Made by a program: the position numbers and the translations under genes | The notes under the pieces: model-generated | What the model was told of the DNA's origin: nothing | Databases searched by the model: none | What the model saw: the letters and a program-made list of their open reading frames with translations, nothing else | Shown: piece after piece, positions 16,429 through 25,191 of the stretch | Position numbering within the stretch: the first letter of the stretch is position 1 | Layout: each line of letters starts with the position of its first letter | Source of the DNA: Pseudonocardia halophobica | GTDB taxonomy: Bacteria; Actinomycetota; Actinomycetes; Mycobacteriales; Pseudonocardiaceae | DNA: 64,000 nt | Assembly (NCBI RefSeq): GCF_027922425.1 | Contig: NZ_BSFQ01000041.1 | Location: 1-64,000 of the forward strand | Direction of reading: 5' to 3'

Positions 16429-17951
16429 CGGACCGTCACCCCGCGGAACTCCGGCCGGTGCATCAGCCGCGGCACGAGGCCGACGACGCGCGACGACTGC
16501 ACCACGACGTCCTCGGGGAACACGACGGGGATCTCCAGCACCTGGTCGACCACCTCGTCGACCAGGTCGTGCATGACCGCGGACCGCGCGGCCGGGTCGG
16601 TCGTCGCGAGCGCCTGCTTGTGCAGCTCCTCCAGCCGGGGCGTGGTCTGCCCGCCCGGGTTGCCGAAGCCGTTCGCGGTGTACCGGGTGGCGACGGTCAT
16701 CGAGGGGTCGGCCCGCGGGCCCCAGGAGGCGAGCATGGCGTCGTACCGCTCCTGCACGAACATCAGGTCGCCCATGGTGTCCGGCGCGGCCGGCGCGATC
16801 TCCATCGTGACGCCGACGGCGGCGAGCTGGGCCTGGATCGCCTCGGCCAGCGGCTGGTAGTCCGAGCCGGTCGGGATCACCGTCGAGAACCGCAGCCCGT
16901 CACCGAGCCCGGCCTCGGCCAGCAGCCGGCGGGCGAGGTCGGGGTCGAACCGGATGGCGTCGTCGCCGAGGTCGGGGTCGTAGGCCCAGTAGCCCGGGAC
17001 GAACGGCTGCGCCGAGACCGTGGCGAGCCCGCGGTAGACGCCCTGCCGGATCGCCTCCCGGTCGAGGGCGTGGTTGAGCGCGCGCCGCACCCGCAGGTCG
17101 CCGAAGGCGGAGCGGGCGCGGTTGAGCACGAAGTAGTTGAAGTTCAGCGAGCCCGCGGTGCTGACCTCGAGCCCGGTCTGCTTCGCCTGGTCGAGCAGGG
17201 CGGGCGGTACCCGGCACGCGTCGACGACCCCGGTGCGCACGGCGTTGAGCCGGGTGGCGGCGTCGGCGATGTGGTGGATCTCCAGCTTCTCCGCCGCGGC
17301 CGCCGCCGGATCCCAGTACCCGGGGTGCCGCTCGAAGCGGGTGATCTGCCCGCGGTTGTGCTCGACCATCCGGTACATGCCCGCCCCGACCGCGACGGCG
17401 TCGAGGTCGACGCCGTCGGCGAGGGCCTTCGGGCTCACCATCGCCCCGGCCCGGTCGGACAGCACGGCGGGCAGGGACGCCGATGGGTACGACAACCGCA
17501 GCACCGCCGTCAGGGCGTCGCGGACCTCGACCGACGCAACCGGGTCCAGCTCGGTCCGCACCGCCGAGCCCTGGACCGTCTTGGCCCGCTCGATGTTGGC
17601 CTTGACCGCGGCCGCGTCGAACGGCGTCCCGTCGTGGAAGGTCACCCCCGGCCGCAGGTCCAGGCGCAGCGCGAGCGGGTCCTCCCAGGCCCACGCCCGG
17701 GCCAGGCCCGGCTCCGGCTCGCCGACGGGGGACTGGTGCACCAGCCGGTCGTAGGCCGGGAACAGGGTGACCCCGTCCTGGCTGATCGACGCCCGGTGCG
17801 GGTCCAGCCGGCTCGGCGTGAGCTCGTAGGCGTACCGGAACACGCCCGGCGGGCCCTGCGCCGCCGGGCCCGAGGACGGGATCGGGGCGCAGCCCGCGAC
17901 CGTGACGAGGCCCGCGACGGGGACGAGGCCGAGGAACGTCCTGCGCCTCAC
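16425..17951 (-). CDS. ABC transporter substrate-binding lipoprotein, family 5 (paralogue 3)
   Basis: A 508-residue family-5 solute-binding lipoprotein with signal sequence MRRRTFLGLVPVAGLVTVAGC (lipobox VAGC). Conserved blocks are YELTPSRLDPHRASISQDGV, YDRLVHQSPVGEPEPGLARA and VTFHDGTPFDAAAVKANIER. It is more divergent from paralogues 1 and 2, especially in the C-terminal lobe, suggesting a different ligand preference. The GTG start overlaps the upstream gene by four bases. The frame stays open upstream to 18257, but only this start gives a proper signal peptide. Confidence 0.92.
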   Translation of the reverse strand: MRRRTFLGLVPVAGLVTVAGCAPIPSSGPAAQGPPGVFRYAYELTPSRLDPHRASISQDGVTLFPAYDRLVHQSPVGEPEPGLARAWAWEDPLALRLDLRPGVTFHDGTPFDAAAVKANIERAKTVQGSAVRTELDPVASVEVRDALTAVLRLSYPSASLPAVLSDRAGAMVSPKALADGVDLDAVAVGAGMYRMVEHNRGQITRFERHPGYWDPAAAAAEKLEIHHIADAATRLNAVRTGVVDACRVPPALLDQAKQTGLEVSTAGSLNFNYFVLNRARSAFGDLRVRRALNHALDREAIRQGVYRGLATVSAQPFVPGYWAYDPDLGDDAIRFDPDLARRLLAEAGLGDGLRFSTVIPTGSDYQPLAEAIQAQLAAVGVTMEIAPAAPDTMGDLMFVQERYDAMLASWGPRADPSMTVATRYTANGFGNPGGQTTPRLEELHKQALATTDPAARSAVMHDLVDEVVDQVLEIPVVFPEDVVVQSSRVVGLVPRLMHRPEFRGVTVR

Positions 17952-19531
17952 TGCTGCTTCCTCACGGCCAGCTTCTGGAAGTCGACCTGCCCGGTCACCA
18001 GCAGCTCGAAGCCGGCGATCCGCTGGTTGGTCGCGATGACCGACTCGTCGAGCACGATCGGCACCTGGAAGGCCTGGTCGACGAGCTCGCCGACCTCCTG
18101 GTGGATGGTGTCGCGGCGCTTGTCCGGGTCGAGGGTGTCGAGGGCGGTGCGCTGCAGCTCCTCGAGCCGCGGGGTGGTGACGCGGCCGGGGTTGGAGAAA
18201 CCGGTGGAGGTGAACTGCAGGTCGATGGTCATCGACGGGTCCGGCCGGCCGCCCCACTGCGAGACCAGGGCGTCGCCCTGCTGCTGGCGGTAGTAGACGT
18301 CGGCCGTCTGGGCCGCCTCGACGTTGCGGATGTTGGCCTTGATGCCGACCTCGGCCAGCATCTGCTGGATCGCCTCGCCGGCCTGGGTGTAGGTCGACAG
18401 CGCGGTCACCAGCATCTCGAACTCGAACCCGTTCGGCAGGCCCGCCTCGGCGAGCAGCTGCCGGGCCTTGGCCGGGTCGTGCGGGTAGAAGTCACCGGGG
18501 TAGGCGGGGTTGTAGGCGTAGTAGTCCGGCGGGAAGGGCTGCACGGTCGGCTGCGCGGCGCCGAAGTAGATGCCCTGCGCGATCGCCTGGCGGTTCACCG
18601 CGTAGTTGAGCGCCTGGCGCACCCTGGGGTCGCCGAACTCGGAGCGCGCCCGGTTCAGGTACAGCACCAGGTACGTGAGCGTGGTGTCGCGGTGCACCGT
18701 CATGCCCGGCAGCCCGCTCGCCTCGCCGGCCAGCCGGCCCGACAGCAGCGCGACGTCGACCTCGCCGGTGCGCAGCGCGTTCATCCGGGTGACCTCGTCG
18801 GGCAGGATGCGCAGCTCGATGCTCTTCGCGCCGACGACGTCGCGGTTCCAGTAGTCGGGGTTGCGCTCGTAGACGATCACGTCGTTCGGCCGGTACGAGG
18901 TGACCTTGTACATGCCGGTGCCCACCGGGGCGAGGTCGAGATCGGGGTTGTCGAACGCCGTGGGGCTCACCATCGCGCCGGCGCGGTGGGAGAGCAGGCC
19001 GAGCAGCATGCTGTTGCGCTTCGACAGGCGCAGCACGACCGTGTTCGGGTCCGGCGTCTCCACCGAGGTCACGCTCGCGAGGTCCGCGGCCACCGAGGAG
19101 CCCTCGACGGTCTTCTCCCGCTCGATGTTGGCCTTGACCGCGGCCGAGTCGAACGGGGCGCCGTCGTGGAAGCGGACGTTCTGCCGCAACGTCATCCGGA
19201 GCGCGAGGCCGTCGTCCTGCCACTCCCACGCCGTGGCGAGCCCGGGGATCGGGTCGCCCGCCGAGGACAGGTGCACGAGCCGGTCGTACACGGGGGCGAG
19301 GTAGCGGATGTCCTGGCCGTTCGTGGAGCGGTGCGGGTCGAACCGGCTGGGGCCGACGGCGTCGGCGTACCGGATCGTCGCCTCGGGGTCGAGGTCCTCC
19401 CGGGCGACCGGTGCGGTGGAGGCACCGCCGCCGCCCTCCGACGGCGAGATCGGGGCGCAGCCGGCCAGGGCGACCGCGAGCAACGCGGTCAGCAGGGCCG
19501 TGAACACGGCCGGGACACGACGGATCGGCAT
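17948..19531 (-). CDS. ABC transporter substrate-binding lipoprotein, family 5 (paralogue 4, first gene of the operon)
   Basis: A 527-residue family-5 solute-binding lipoprotein. The ATG at 19531 follows GAGAAGGTGG, and the signal peptide MPIRRVPAVFTALLTALLAV leads to lipobox ALAGC. Conserved segments are YADAVGPSRFDPHRSTNGQD, VYDRLVHLSSAGDPIPGLA and VRFHDGAPFDSAAVKANIER. It is the promoter-proximal member of the minus-strand operon, whose promoter must lie in 19532-19969, opposite the permease operon. In-frame sequence up to 19705 lacks a signal peptide and is excluded. Confidence 0.92.
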   Translation of the reverse strand: MPIRRVPAVFTALLTALLAVALAGCAPISPSEGGGGASTAPVAREDLDPEATIRYADAVGPSRFDPHRSTNGQDIRYLAPVYDRLVHLSSAGDPIPGLATAWEWQDDGLALRMTLRQNVRFHDGAPFDSAAVKANIEREKTVEGSSVAADLASVTSVETPDPNTVVLRLSKRNSMLLGLLSHRAGAMVSPTAFDNPDLDLAPVGTGMYKVTSYRPNDVIVYERNPDYWNRDVVGAKSIELRILPDEVTRMNALRTGEVDVALLSGRLAGEASGLPGMTVHRDTTLTYLVLYLNRARSEFGDPRVRQALNYAVNRQAIAQGIYFGAAQPTVQPFPPDYYAYNPAYPGDFYPHDPAKARQLLAEAGLPNGFEFEMLVTALSTYTQAGEAIQQMLAEVGIKANIRNVEAAQTADVYYRQQQGDALVSQWGGRPDPSMTIDLQFTSTGFSNPGRVTTPRLEELQRTALDTLDPDKRRDTIHQEVGELVDQAFQVPIVLDESVIATNQRIAGFELLVTGQVDFQKLAVRKQQ

Positions 19532-19969
19532 GGGCGGTCCACCTTCTCCAGGCCCGCGACGATGCGGGGCGCGAGAATACGAGGGATCGCCGGGGACGTG
19601 CCGGCGCAGCGCCATTCTGAACACGAGTCGCCGCGATTCACAAGTCGTCGTTTCCCCGCATTGTCGGCGGCCGCTAAGGTGATCTTGATGGGCCACTCGG
19701 GTCAAGCGGAGGTCAAGGGGCGGCGATACGCCCGAGTAGGTTCCCAGCTCAGACGGCGTTCCTGGTAAAGAGCCGGTTGACGGACCGTGTGGCGCTTGCT
19801 ACCTTTCCGAACGATCGTTTAGTGCGGAGGTGCCGCGCGACGGGGGCGTGCCCGGGCGTGGACGACGATTCTCCGCGCCCTTTTCCCGACCGATCCCGAA
19901 TCCTTCTTCCCCACCACCCGGTCGCAGTTCCCCTCGCGACACCGCCGTCCGCTGGGAGGGTGCCCGCCC
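19532..19969. promoter_or_regulatory. 438-bp divergent control region of the importer, with operator at 19810-19819
   Basis: Non-coding stretch between the solute-binding operon (minus) and the permease operon (plus). It contains AACGATCGTT at 19810-19819, the same ten-base palindrome as at 1729-1738, about 150 bp before the permease start. Sequence around 19610-19680 is locally AT-richer than the surroundings and may hold the minus-strand promoter. No gene with credible codon use is seen here. Confidence 0.6.
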
Positions 19970-20914
19970 GTGCTCCGGTACACCGTCCGGCGTGTCCTGA
20001 TGATGGTCCCGCTGCTCTTCCTCGTGTCCCTCGGCGTCTTCGCGCTGGTCCTGATGATCCCGGGCGATCCGGCCATCACGATCGCCGGCGAGAACGCCAC
20101 CGAAGCGCAGATCGACGCCACCCGGGAACGCCTCGGCCTGAACGACCCCGTCCTCGTCCAGTACGCCGCCTGGGCCGGCAACGCCCTGACCGGCGACCTC
20201 GGCAGCTCGCTGTTCAGCAACGAGTCCGTGACCGGCGCGATCGCCGGCCGGTTCCCCGTCACGCTCGCGCTCACCCTGGCCGCCATGCTGATCGCGCTGC
20301 TGATCGCCGTGCCGGCCGGTGTGGTTGCGGCACTGCGGCGCGGCCGCTGGCAGGACCGCGGAGCCACGCTCTTCGCCTCCGTCGGCATCTCCCTGCCCAA
20401 CTTCTGGGTCGGGATCCTGCTGATCATGGCGTTCGCGCTGGCCTTCCCGATCTTCCCGGCGGTGGGCTACACGCCGATCTCCGAGGGCGTCGGCGCCTGG
20501 GCCCGCGGCCTGGTCCTGCCCGGCATCACCCTCGGCACCGCGGTGGCCGCCGAGATCACCCGCCAGCTGCGCGGGTCGCTCACCGACACCCTCCAGCAGG
20601 ACTTCATCCGCACCGCCCGGGCCAACGGGCTCAGCGGGCGCGCCGTGGTCCTCAAGCACGGGATGAAGAACGCCGCCGTGCCGGTGGTCACGGTGATCGG
20701 CTTCCAGGTCGGCTTCCTGCTCGGCGGCTCCGTGATCGTCGAGCGGGTGTTCGGCCTGCCCGGGCTCGGCGACCTGGCGATCCGCGCCGTGCTGCAGCGG
20801 GACATCCCGATGATCCAGGGGATCGTCGTCGTCGCAGCCCTGATCGTGATGCTCGTGAACCTGGTCGTGGACCTGTCCTACGGCTGGCTCAACCCGAAGG
20901 TGAGGCAGGCGTGA
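19970..20914 (+). CDS. ABC transporter permease, DppB/OppB type
   Basis: A 314-residue inner-membrane permease. The N-terminal membrane segment is LMMVPLLFLVSLGVFALVLM, followed by the family landmark IPGDPA and a long outside loop. Five more membrane segments follow, with the EAA loop near ANGLSGRAVVLKHGMKNA (about residues 218-235) that docks the ATPase. The GTG start is preceded by GGGAGGG. It would pair with the DppC-type permease that overlaps it by four bases (GTGA) to form the channel for solute delivered by the four binding proteins. Confidence 0.93.
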   Translation: MLRYTVRRVLMMVPLLFLVSLGVFALVLMIPGDPAITIAGENATEAQIDATRERLGLNDPVLVQYAAWAGNALTGDLGSSLFSNESVTGAIAGRFPVTLALTLAAMLIALLIAVPAGVVAALRRGRWQDRGATLFASVGISLPNFWVGILLIMAFALAFPIFPAVGYTPISEGVGAWARGLVLPGITLGTAVAAEITRQLRGSLTDTLQQDFIRTARANGLSGRAVVLKHGMKNAAVPVVTVIGFQVGFLLGGSVIVERVFGLPGLGDLAIRAVLQRDIPMIQGIVVVAALIVMLVNLVVDLSYGWLNPKVRQA

Positions 20915-21804
20915 CGGCCACCGCCCTCGACCGGCGCGAGGCGCTCGCGCCGCCCGAACCCAGCGCCCGGGCGCGCTTCGTGCGCCGCTTCCGGCGGCAG
21001 AAGCTCGCCCTCGCCGCCCTGGTCTACCTGGTCCTCGTCGTCCTCGCGGCGGCGCTCGCCCCGCTGCTGGCCACGCACGACCCGCTGGCCCAGAACCTGG
21101 GCTCGGTGCTGCAGCAGCCCGGTGGCGGGCACATCCTGGGCACGGACGACCTGGGCCGGGACGTGTTCAGCCGCGCCCTCTACGCCGGCCGGGTCTCGCT
21201 GGTCGCCGCGGCCCAGGCCGTGGGCGTCGCGGTGGTGCTCGGCGTGATCCCGGGGCTGATCGCGGGATACGCCGGCCGCAAGGTCGACGCGGTGATCATG
21301 CGGCTCACCGACGCGCTGATGAGCTTCCCGCCGCTGATCCTCGCGATCGCCTTCGTCGGCGTGCTCGGCCCGAGCCTGACCAACGCGATGTTCGTGATCG
21401 GCGTGATCTTCGCACCGCGGTTCGTCCGGCTGGTCCGCGGCACGGTGCTGTCGATCCGCGAGGAGACCTTCGTCGAGGCCTCGCGCTCGATCGGCACCCC
21501 GACACCGCGGGTGATCCTCCGGCACGTGCTGCCCAACGCGCTCTCGCCGCTGATCGTGCAGATCTCGCTCACGGCGGCGATGGCGATGCTCGCCGAGGCG
21601 AGCCTGAGCTTCCTGGGGCTCGGCGTGCAGCCGCCCGACGCGAGCTGGGGCTCGATGATCGAGCGCGGCTTCCGCTACACCGCCACCGCGCCCTGGCTGA
21701 CGGTGTTCCCGGGCCTGCTCATCGCCCTGACCGTGCTCGCGTTCAACATCCTCGGCGACGGCCTGCGGGACTCGCTCGGCCGGGAGATCCGGAGGGGGTC
21801 GTGA
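20911..21804 (+). CDS. ABC transporter permease, DppC/OppC type
   Basis: A 297-residue permease. A cytoplasmic N-terminus precedes the first membrane segment LALAALVYLVLVVLAAALAP. The hallmark ILGTDDLGRDVFSR (about residues 75-88) is the OppC_N/DppC signature. The EAA loop is around EASRSIGTPTPRVILRHVLP (about 188-207), and the C-terminus contains SFLGLGVQPPDASWGSMIE. The GTG start overlaps the stop of the first permease, and its own stop overlaps the first ATPase start, so the four transporter genes form one coupled operon. Confidence 0.93.
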   Translation: MTATALDRREALAPPEPSARARFVRRFRRQKLALAALVYLVLVVLAAALAPLLATHDPLAQNLGSVLQQPGGGHILGTDDLGRDVFSRALYAGRVSLVAAAQAVGVAVVLGVIPGLIAGYAGRKVDAVIMRLTDALMSFPPLILAIAFVGVLGPSLTNAMFVIGVIFAPRFVRLVRGTVLSIREETFVEASRSIGTPTPRVILRHVLPNALSPLIVQISLTAAMAMLAEASLSFLGLGVQPPDASWGSMIERGFRYTATAPWLTVFPGLLIALTVLAFNILGDGLRDSLGREIRRGS

Positions 21805-22793
21805 CCGAACCGCTCCTCGTGGTGGAGGGCCTGGAGGTCGAGTTCGCCACCGACCGGGGCTGGGTACAGGTGCTCGACGGCGTGTCGTTCACCGTCGACC
21901 GCGGCGAGACGGTCGGGCTGGTCGGCGAGTCCGGCTCCGGCAAGACCGTCACCAGCCTCACCGTGCTCGGGCTGCTGCCCCCCGAGTCCGCGCGGATCAC
22001 CGCCGGCAGCATCCGGCTCGACGGCCGCGAGCTCGTCGGGCTGCCGCGCCGGAAGATGGAGGCGCTCCGCGGCGACGAGCTGTCCATGATCTTCCAGGAG
22101 CCCATGACCAGCCTCGACCCGGCGTTCCGGGTCGGGGACCAGATCGCGGAGGTGGTGCGGCGGCACCGCGGCGGGTCGAAACGGGCCGCCTGGGCCCGCG
22201 CGGTCGAGGTGCTCTCGACCGTCGGCATCCCGCACGCGGAGCGGCGCGCCCGCAGCTACCCGCACGAGTTCTCGGGCGGCATGCGGCAGCGCGTGATGAT
22301 CGCGATGGCGCTGTCCTGCGAGCCCAAGCTGGTGATCGCCGACGAGCCGACGACCGCCCTCGACGTGACGATCCAGGCCCAGGTGCTGGACCTGTTGCGC
22401 GCCATGCGGGACGAGTTCGGCACCGCGGTGGTGTTCGTGACCCACGACCTCGGGGTGGTCGCCGACATCTGCGACCGCGCCGTGGTCATGTACGCCGGGC
22501 AGGTCGTGGAGCGGGCCGGGGTCGACGCGCTCTACGAGCACCCGCGCCACCCCTACACCGAGGCGCTGCTGTCGGCGATGCCGCAGCTCACGGCCCGGTC
22601 GGGGCGGCTGGCCACGATCCCCGGCTCCACCCCGCCCGCGGGTGCGATGCCCGCCGGCTGCCGGTTCCACCCGCGGTGCGGGCACGTCGTCGACGCCTGC
22701 CGGGACACCGCCGTCGCCGAGCACCCGCTCGCCGAGGGCGGCACCAGCCGGTGCCTGCGCGTGTCCGAACTGGCCCTGAAGGGGAGCGCATGA
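21801..22793 (+). CDS. ABC transporter ATP-binding protein, DppD/OppD type
   Basis: A 330-residue ATPase. Walker A GESGSGKT (about residues 42-49), Q-loop IFQEPMTSLDP, ABC signature SGGMRQRV, Walker B LVIADEPTTALD and switch His in VTHDLG are all intact. The C-terminal 80 residues contain the oligopeptide-transporter tail with cysteines (GCRFHPRCGHVVDAC) that in some homologues binds a cluster. The GTG start is within the permease overlap. It should power the importer together with the next ATPase. Confidence 0.93.
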   Translation: MTEPLLVVEGLEVEFATDRGWVQVLDGVSFTVDRGETVGLVGESGSGKTVTSLTVLGLLPPESARITAGSIRLDGRELVGLPRRKMEALRGDELSMIFQEPMTSLDPAFRVGDQIAEVVRRHRGGSKRAAWARAVEVLSTVGIPHAERRARSYPHEFSGGMRQRVMIAMALSCEPKLVIADEPTTALDVTIQAQVLDLLRAMRDEFGTAVVFVTHDLGVVADICDRAVVMYAGQVVERAGVDALYEHPRHPYTEALLSAMPQLTARSGRLATIPGSTPPAGAMPAGCRFHPRCGHVVDACRDTAVAEHPLAEGGTSRCLRVSELALKGSA

Positions 22794-23821
22794 CGAACGC
22801 GGTGAACGCGTCCCAATCCACGTCTGGGTCCGTCTCGCCGCGGGCGGACCCCGCCGGCCCGGTCGCCGAGGTGGAGGACCTGACCGTCGACTTCCGGCTG
22901 CGGGGCGGGATCCTCGGCCGCGGCGGCACCCTGCGCGCGGTGCGCGGGGTGAGCCTGGAGATCGGCGAGCGCGAGACGCTCGGGCTGGTCGGCGAGTCCG
23001 GCTCGGGCAAGTCGACGACGGGGCGGGCCATGCTGCGGCTCGTCGAGCCGACGGCCGGCTCGGTCCGGCTCGACGGCGAGGAGATCACCGCCCTCGGCCG
23101 CGGCGACCTGCGGCTGGCCCGGCGGCGGATGCAGATGGTGTTCCAGGACCCGTACTCGTCGCTCGACCCCGCGATGGTGGTGGGGGAGAGCATCGGCGAG
23201 CCGCTCGACGTCCACGAGTCGCTGTCCCGGTCCGAGCGCTCGACCCGGGTGGGGGACCTGCTCGAGCACGTCGGGCTGTCGGCGACGTACGCCCAGCGCT
23301 ACCCGTACGAGTTCTCCGGCGGGCAGCGGCAGCGGCTGGCGATCGCGCGGGCCATCGCACTCAACCCGCGGCTGCTGGTGTGCGACGAGGCGGTCAGCGC
23401 GCTCGACGTCTCCACCCAGAACCAGATCCTCAACCTGCTCGAGGACCTGCAGGCCGAGTTCGGGCTGTCGTACCTGTTCATCGCGCACGACCTCGCCGTC
23501 GTCCGGCACATCGCGCACCGGGTGGCGGTGATGTACCTCGGCGAGATCGTCGAGACGGCGCCGACCGACCGGCTCTTCGACCGGCCGGCGCACCCCTACA
23601 CCGAGGCGCTGCTCTCGGCCGTGCCGGTGCCGAACCCGCGCCGGCAGCGGGAGCGGGAACGGATCGTGCTGCGCGGCGAGGTGCCCGACGCAGCCAACCC
23701 TCCGTCGGGCTGCGCCTTCCACACCCGCTGCCCCCACGTGATGGACGTCTGCAAGGTCGAGGCCCCGCCCGTCGTCACCGCCCCCGGTGGCGGCACGGTG
23801 CGCTGCCACCTCCACACCTGA
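22790..23821 (+). CDS. ABC transporter ATP-binding protein, DppF/OppF type
   Basis: A 343-residue ATPase. Walker A GESGSGKSTT (about residues 65-74), VFQDPYSSLDP, signature SGGQRQRLAIARAI, Walker B LLVCDEAVSALD and IAHDLAVV are complete. The C-terminal oligo_HPY-type tail contains GCAFHTRCPHVMDVC. The ATG is within ATGA overlapping the previous stop, so the in-frame sequence from 22676 is not used. It ends the transporter operon; a 40-bp palindrome and a second hairpin follow before the convergent thiolase. Confidence 0.93.
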   Translation: MTNAVNASQSTSGSVSPRADPAGPVAEVEDLTVDFRLRGGILGRGGTLRAVRGVSLEIGERETLGLVGESGSGKSTTGRAMLRLVEPTAGSVRLDGEEITALGRGDLRLARRRMQMVFQDPYSSLDPAMVVGESIGEPLDVHESLSRSERSTRVGDLLEHVGLSATYAQRYPYEFSGGQRQRLAIARAIALNPRLLVCDEAVSALDVSTQNQILNLLEDLQAEFGLSYLFIAHDLAVVRHIAHRVAVMYLGEIVETAPTDRLFDRPAHPYTEALLSAVPVPNPRRQRERERIVLRGEVPDAANPPSGCAFHTRCPHVMDVCKVEAPPVVTAPGGGTVRCHLHT

Positions 23822-23827
23822 GCCCCT

Positions 23828-23867
23828 GTGAGTGGCGATAGTCGCTATGGCGACTATCGCCACTCAC
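23828..23867. repeat. 40-bp palindrome, copy 2 (terminator-like dispersed repeat)
   Basis: Arms are identical to copy 1: GTGAGTGGCGATAGTCGC at 23828-23845 and its complement at 23850-23867, around a TATG loop. It sits six bases after the ATPase stop, between convergent genes. Only the four-base loop differs from copy 1. Confidence 0.75.
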
Positions 23868-23881
23868 GAGGCCTGGACGCA

Positions 23882-23926
23882 CGAACGGCGCTCCCGCTCG
23901 GCAGATCCGAGCGAGAGCGCCGTTCG
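23882..23926. terminator. bidirectional hairpin between transporter operon and thiolase
   Basis: The 20-bp left arm CGAACGGCGCTCCCGCTCGG pairs with CCGAGCGAGAGCGCCGTTCG (23907-23926) with one mismatch around a CAGAT loop. It is 17 bp from the thiolase stop and 60 bp from the ATPase stop. No T-tract is present. It shares its stem sequence with the hairpin at 12227. Confidence 0.7.
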
Positions 23927-23943
23927 CCGAGTCGGGGTCCGGG

Positions 23944-25086
23944 TCAGACGCGCTCGAGGATGGTGGCGTTGGCCTGGCCGCCGCCCTCGCACATGGACTG
24001 CAGGCCGTAGCGGCCGCCGGTGCGGTGCAGCTCGTGGATCATCTTGGTGGCCAGGATCGCGCCGGTGCCGCCGAGCGGGTGGCCGAGGGCGATCGCGCCG
24101 CCGTTGGGGTTGGTCTTCGCCAGGTCGGCGCCGGTGTCCTGCGCCCACGCGAGCACGACGGGCGCGAAGGCCTCGTTGATCTCGAAGGTGTCGATCTCGT
24201 CGATGCCCAGCCCGGACCGCTTCAGCGCCGCCTGGGTGGCCGGGATCGGACCGGTCAGCATGTAGACCGGGTCGTCGCCGACCACGGCGAGGGTGTGCAC
24301 CCGGGCGAGCGGGGTGAGCGAGAAGCGGCGGACCGCGTCCTCCGACGCCACCAGCAGCGCGGCCGCGCCGATGGAGATCTGGCTCGCGACGCCGGCGGTG
24401 ATCGCCCAGCCCTCGCGGAGCGGCTTCAGCCCGGCGAGCTTCTCCAGCGAGGTGTCGCGGCGGGCGCCCTCGTCCGTGTCCAGCCCGGCGAGCGGGGCGA
24501 TCTGGTCGCGGAAGCGGCCCTCGTCGATCGCGGCGATCGCGCGCCGGTGGCTCTCCAGCGAGAACTTCTCGAGGTCCTCGCGGGTGAAGCCCCACTTCTC
24601 GGTGATCAGCTGGGCGCCGCGGAACTGCGAGATCTCCTGGTCGCCGTAGCGGTCGATCCAGCCCTGGCCCTTGGTGGAGGTGCCCAGCTCCTTGTTGACG
24701 ATCCCGTTGGCCGTCATCGGGACCATGGCCATCTGCTCGACGCCGGCGGCGACGACCAGGTCCTGGGTCCCGGACATCACGCCCTGGGCGGCGAAGTGCA
24801 GCGCCTGCTGCGACGAGCCGCACTGCCGGTCGATGGTCACGCCGGGCACGCTCTGCGGCAGCCCGGCCGAGAGCCAGGCGGTGCGGGCGATGTCGCCCGC
24901 CTGGGCGCCCGTCTGGCTGACGCACCCCATGATCACGTCCTCGACGGCGGCCGGGTCGACGCCCGTCCGCTCGACGAGCTCGCGCAGCACGTGTGCGCCG
25001 AGGTCGGCCGGGTGCACCCCGGCGAGGGCTCCCTTGCGTGTCCCGACGGGTGTGCGGACGGCACCGACGATGAAGGCTTCTGCCAC
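23944..25086 (-). CDS. acetyl-CoA acetyltransferase (thiolase family)
   Basis: A 380-residue thiolase, which cleaves 3-ketoacyl-CoA with CoA to release acetyl- or propionyl-CoA. The nucleophilic Cys is Cys89 in DRQCGSSQQA. The other active-site residues are His336 in GHPLGGTGA and Cys366 in MCEGGGQANATI, and NEAFA lies near 300. All catalytic residues are present. The ATG follows GGAGTCC-type sequence in a promoter region carrying a large palindrome (25113-25146). It lies downstream of and in the same direction as the TetR gene, and would complete beta-oxidation begun by the dehydrogenases and crotonases at 25918-29955. Confidence 0.92.
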   Translation of the reverse strand: MAEAFIVGAVRTPVGTRKGALAGVHPADLGAHVLRELVERTGVDPAAVEDVIMGCVSQTGAQAGDIARTAWLSAGLPQSVPGVTIDRQCGSSQQALHFAAQGVMSGTQDLVVAAGVEQMAMVPMTANGIVNKELGTSTKGQGWIDRYGDQEISQFRGAQLITEKWGFTREDLEKFSLESHRRAIAAIDEGRFRDQIAPLAGLDTDEGARRDTSLEKLAGLKPLREGWAITAGVASQISIGAAALLVASEDAVRRFSLTPLARVHTLAVVGDDPVYMLTGPIPATQAALKRSGLGIDEIDTFEINEAFAPVVLAWAQDTGADLAKTNPNGGAIALGHPLGGTGAILATKMIHELHRTGGRYGLQSMCEGGGQANATILERV

Positions 25087-25112
25087 CGGAGGACTCCCCT
25101 GCGCTGCGGATT

Positions 25113-25146
25113 CGGCGAACTGAACGATCGTACATTCAGTTCGCCG
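25113..25146. promoter_or_regulatory. 34-bp inverted repeat with embedded operator core, upstream of thiolase
   Basis: The 12-bp perfect arms CGGCGAACTGAA (25113-25124) and TTCAGTTCGCCG (25135-25146) flank CGATCGTACA. The left arm plus spacer read TGAACGATCGTAC, matching the AACGATCGTT operator family. It lies 27 bp upstream of the thiolase ATG and 46 bp past the TetR stop, so it could be an operator, a TetR-gene terminator, or both. Confidence 0.6.
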
Positions 25147-25191
25147 GTGATCGGGAGTCCCCGGAGCTGTGACGTCCTCGATGGACCGGGA

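Noticed and set aside
13283..23867. Identical repeats as a CRISPR array
   Set aside because: Copies are about 10 kb apart, perfectly palindromic, with no spacers or cas genes.
23828..24010. Short frames starting inside palindromes (MSGDSRYGDYRHS and MAIVAMATIATH types)
   Set aside because: The same peptides recur wherever the palindrome occurs, on both strands; they are translations of the repeat, not genes.
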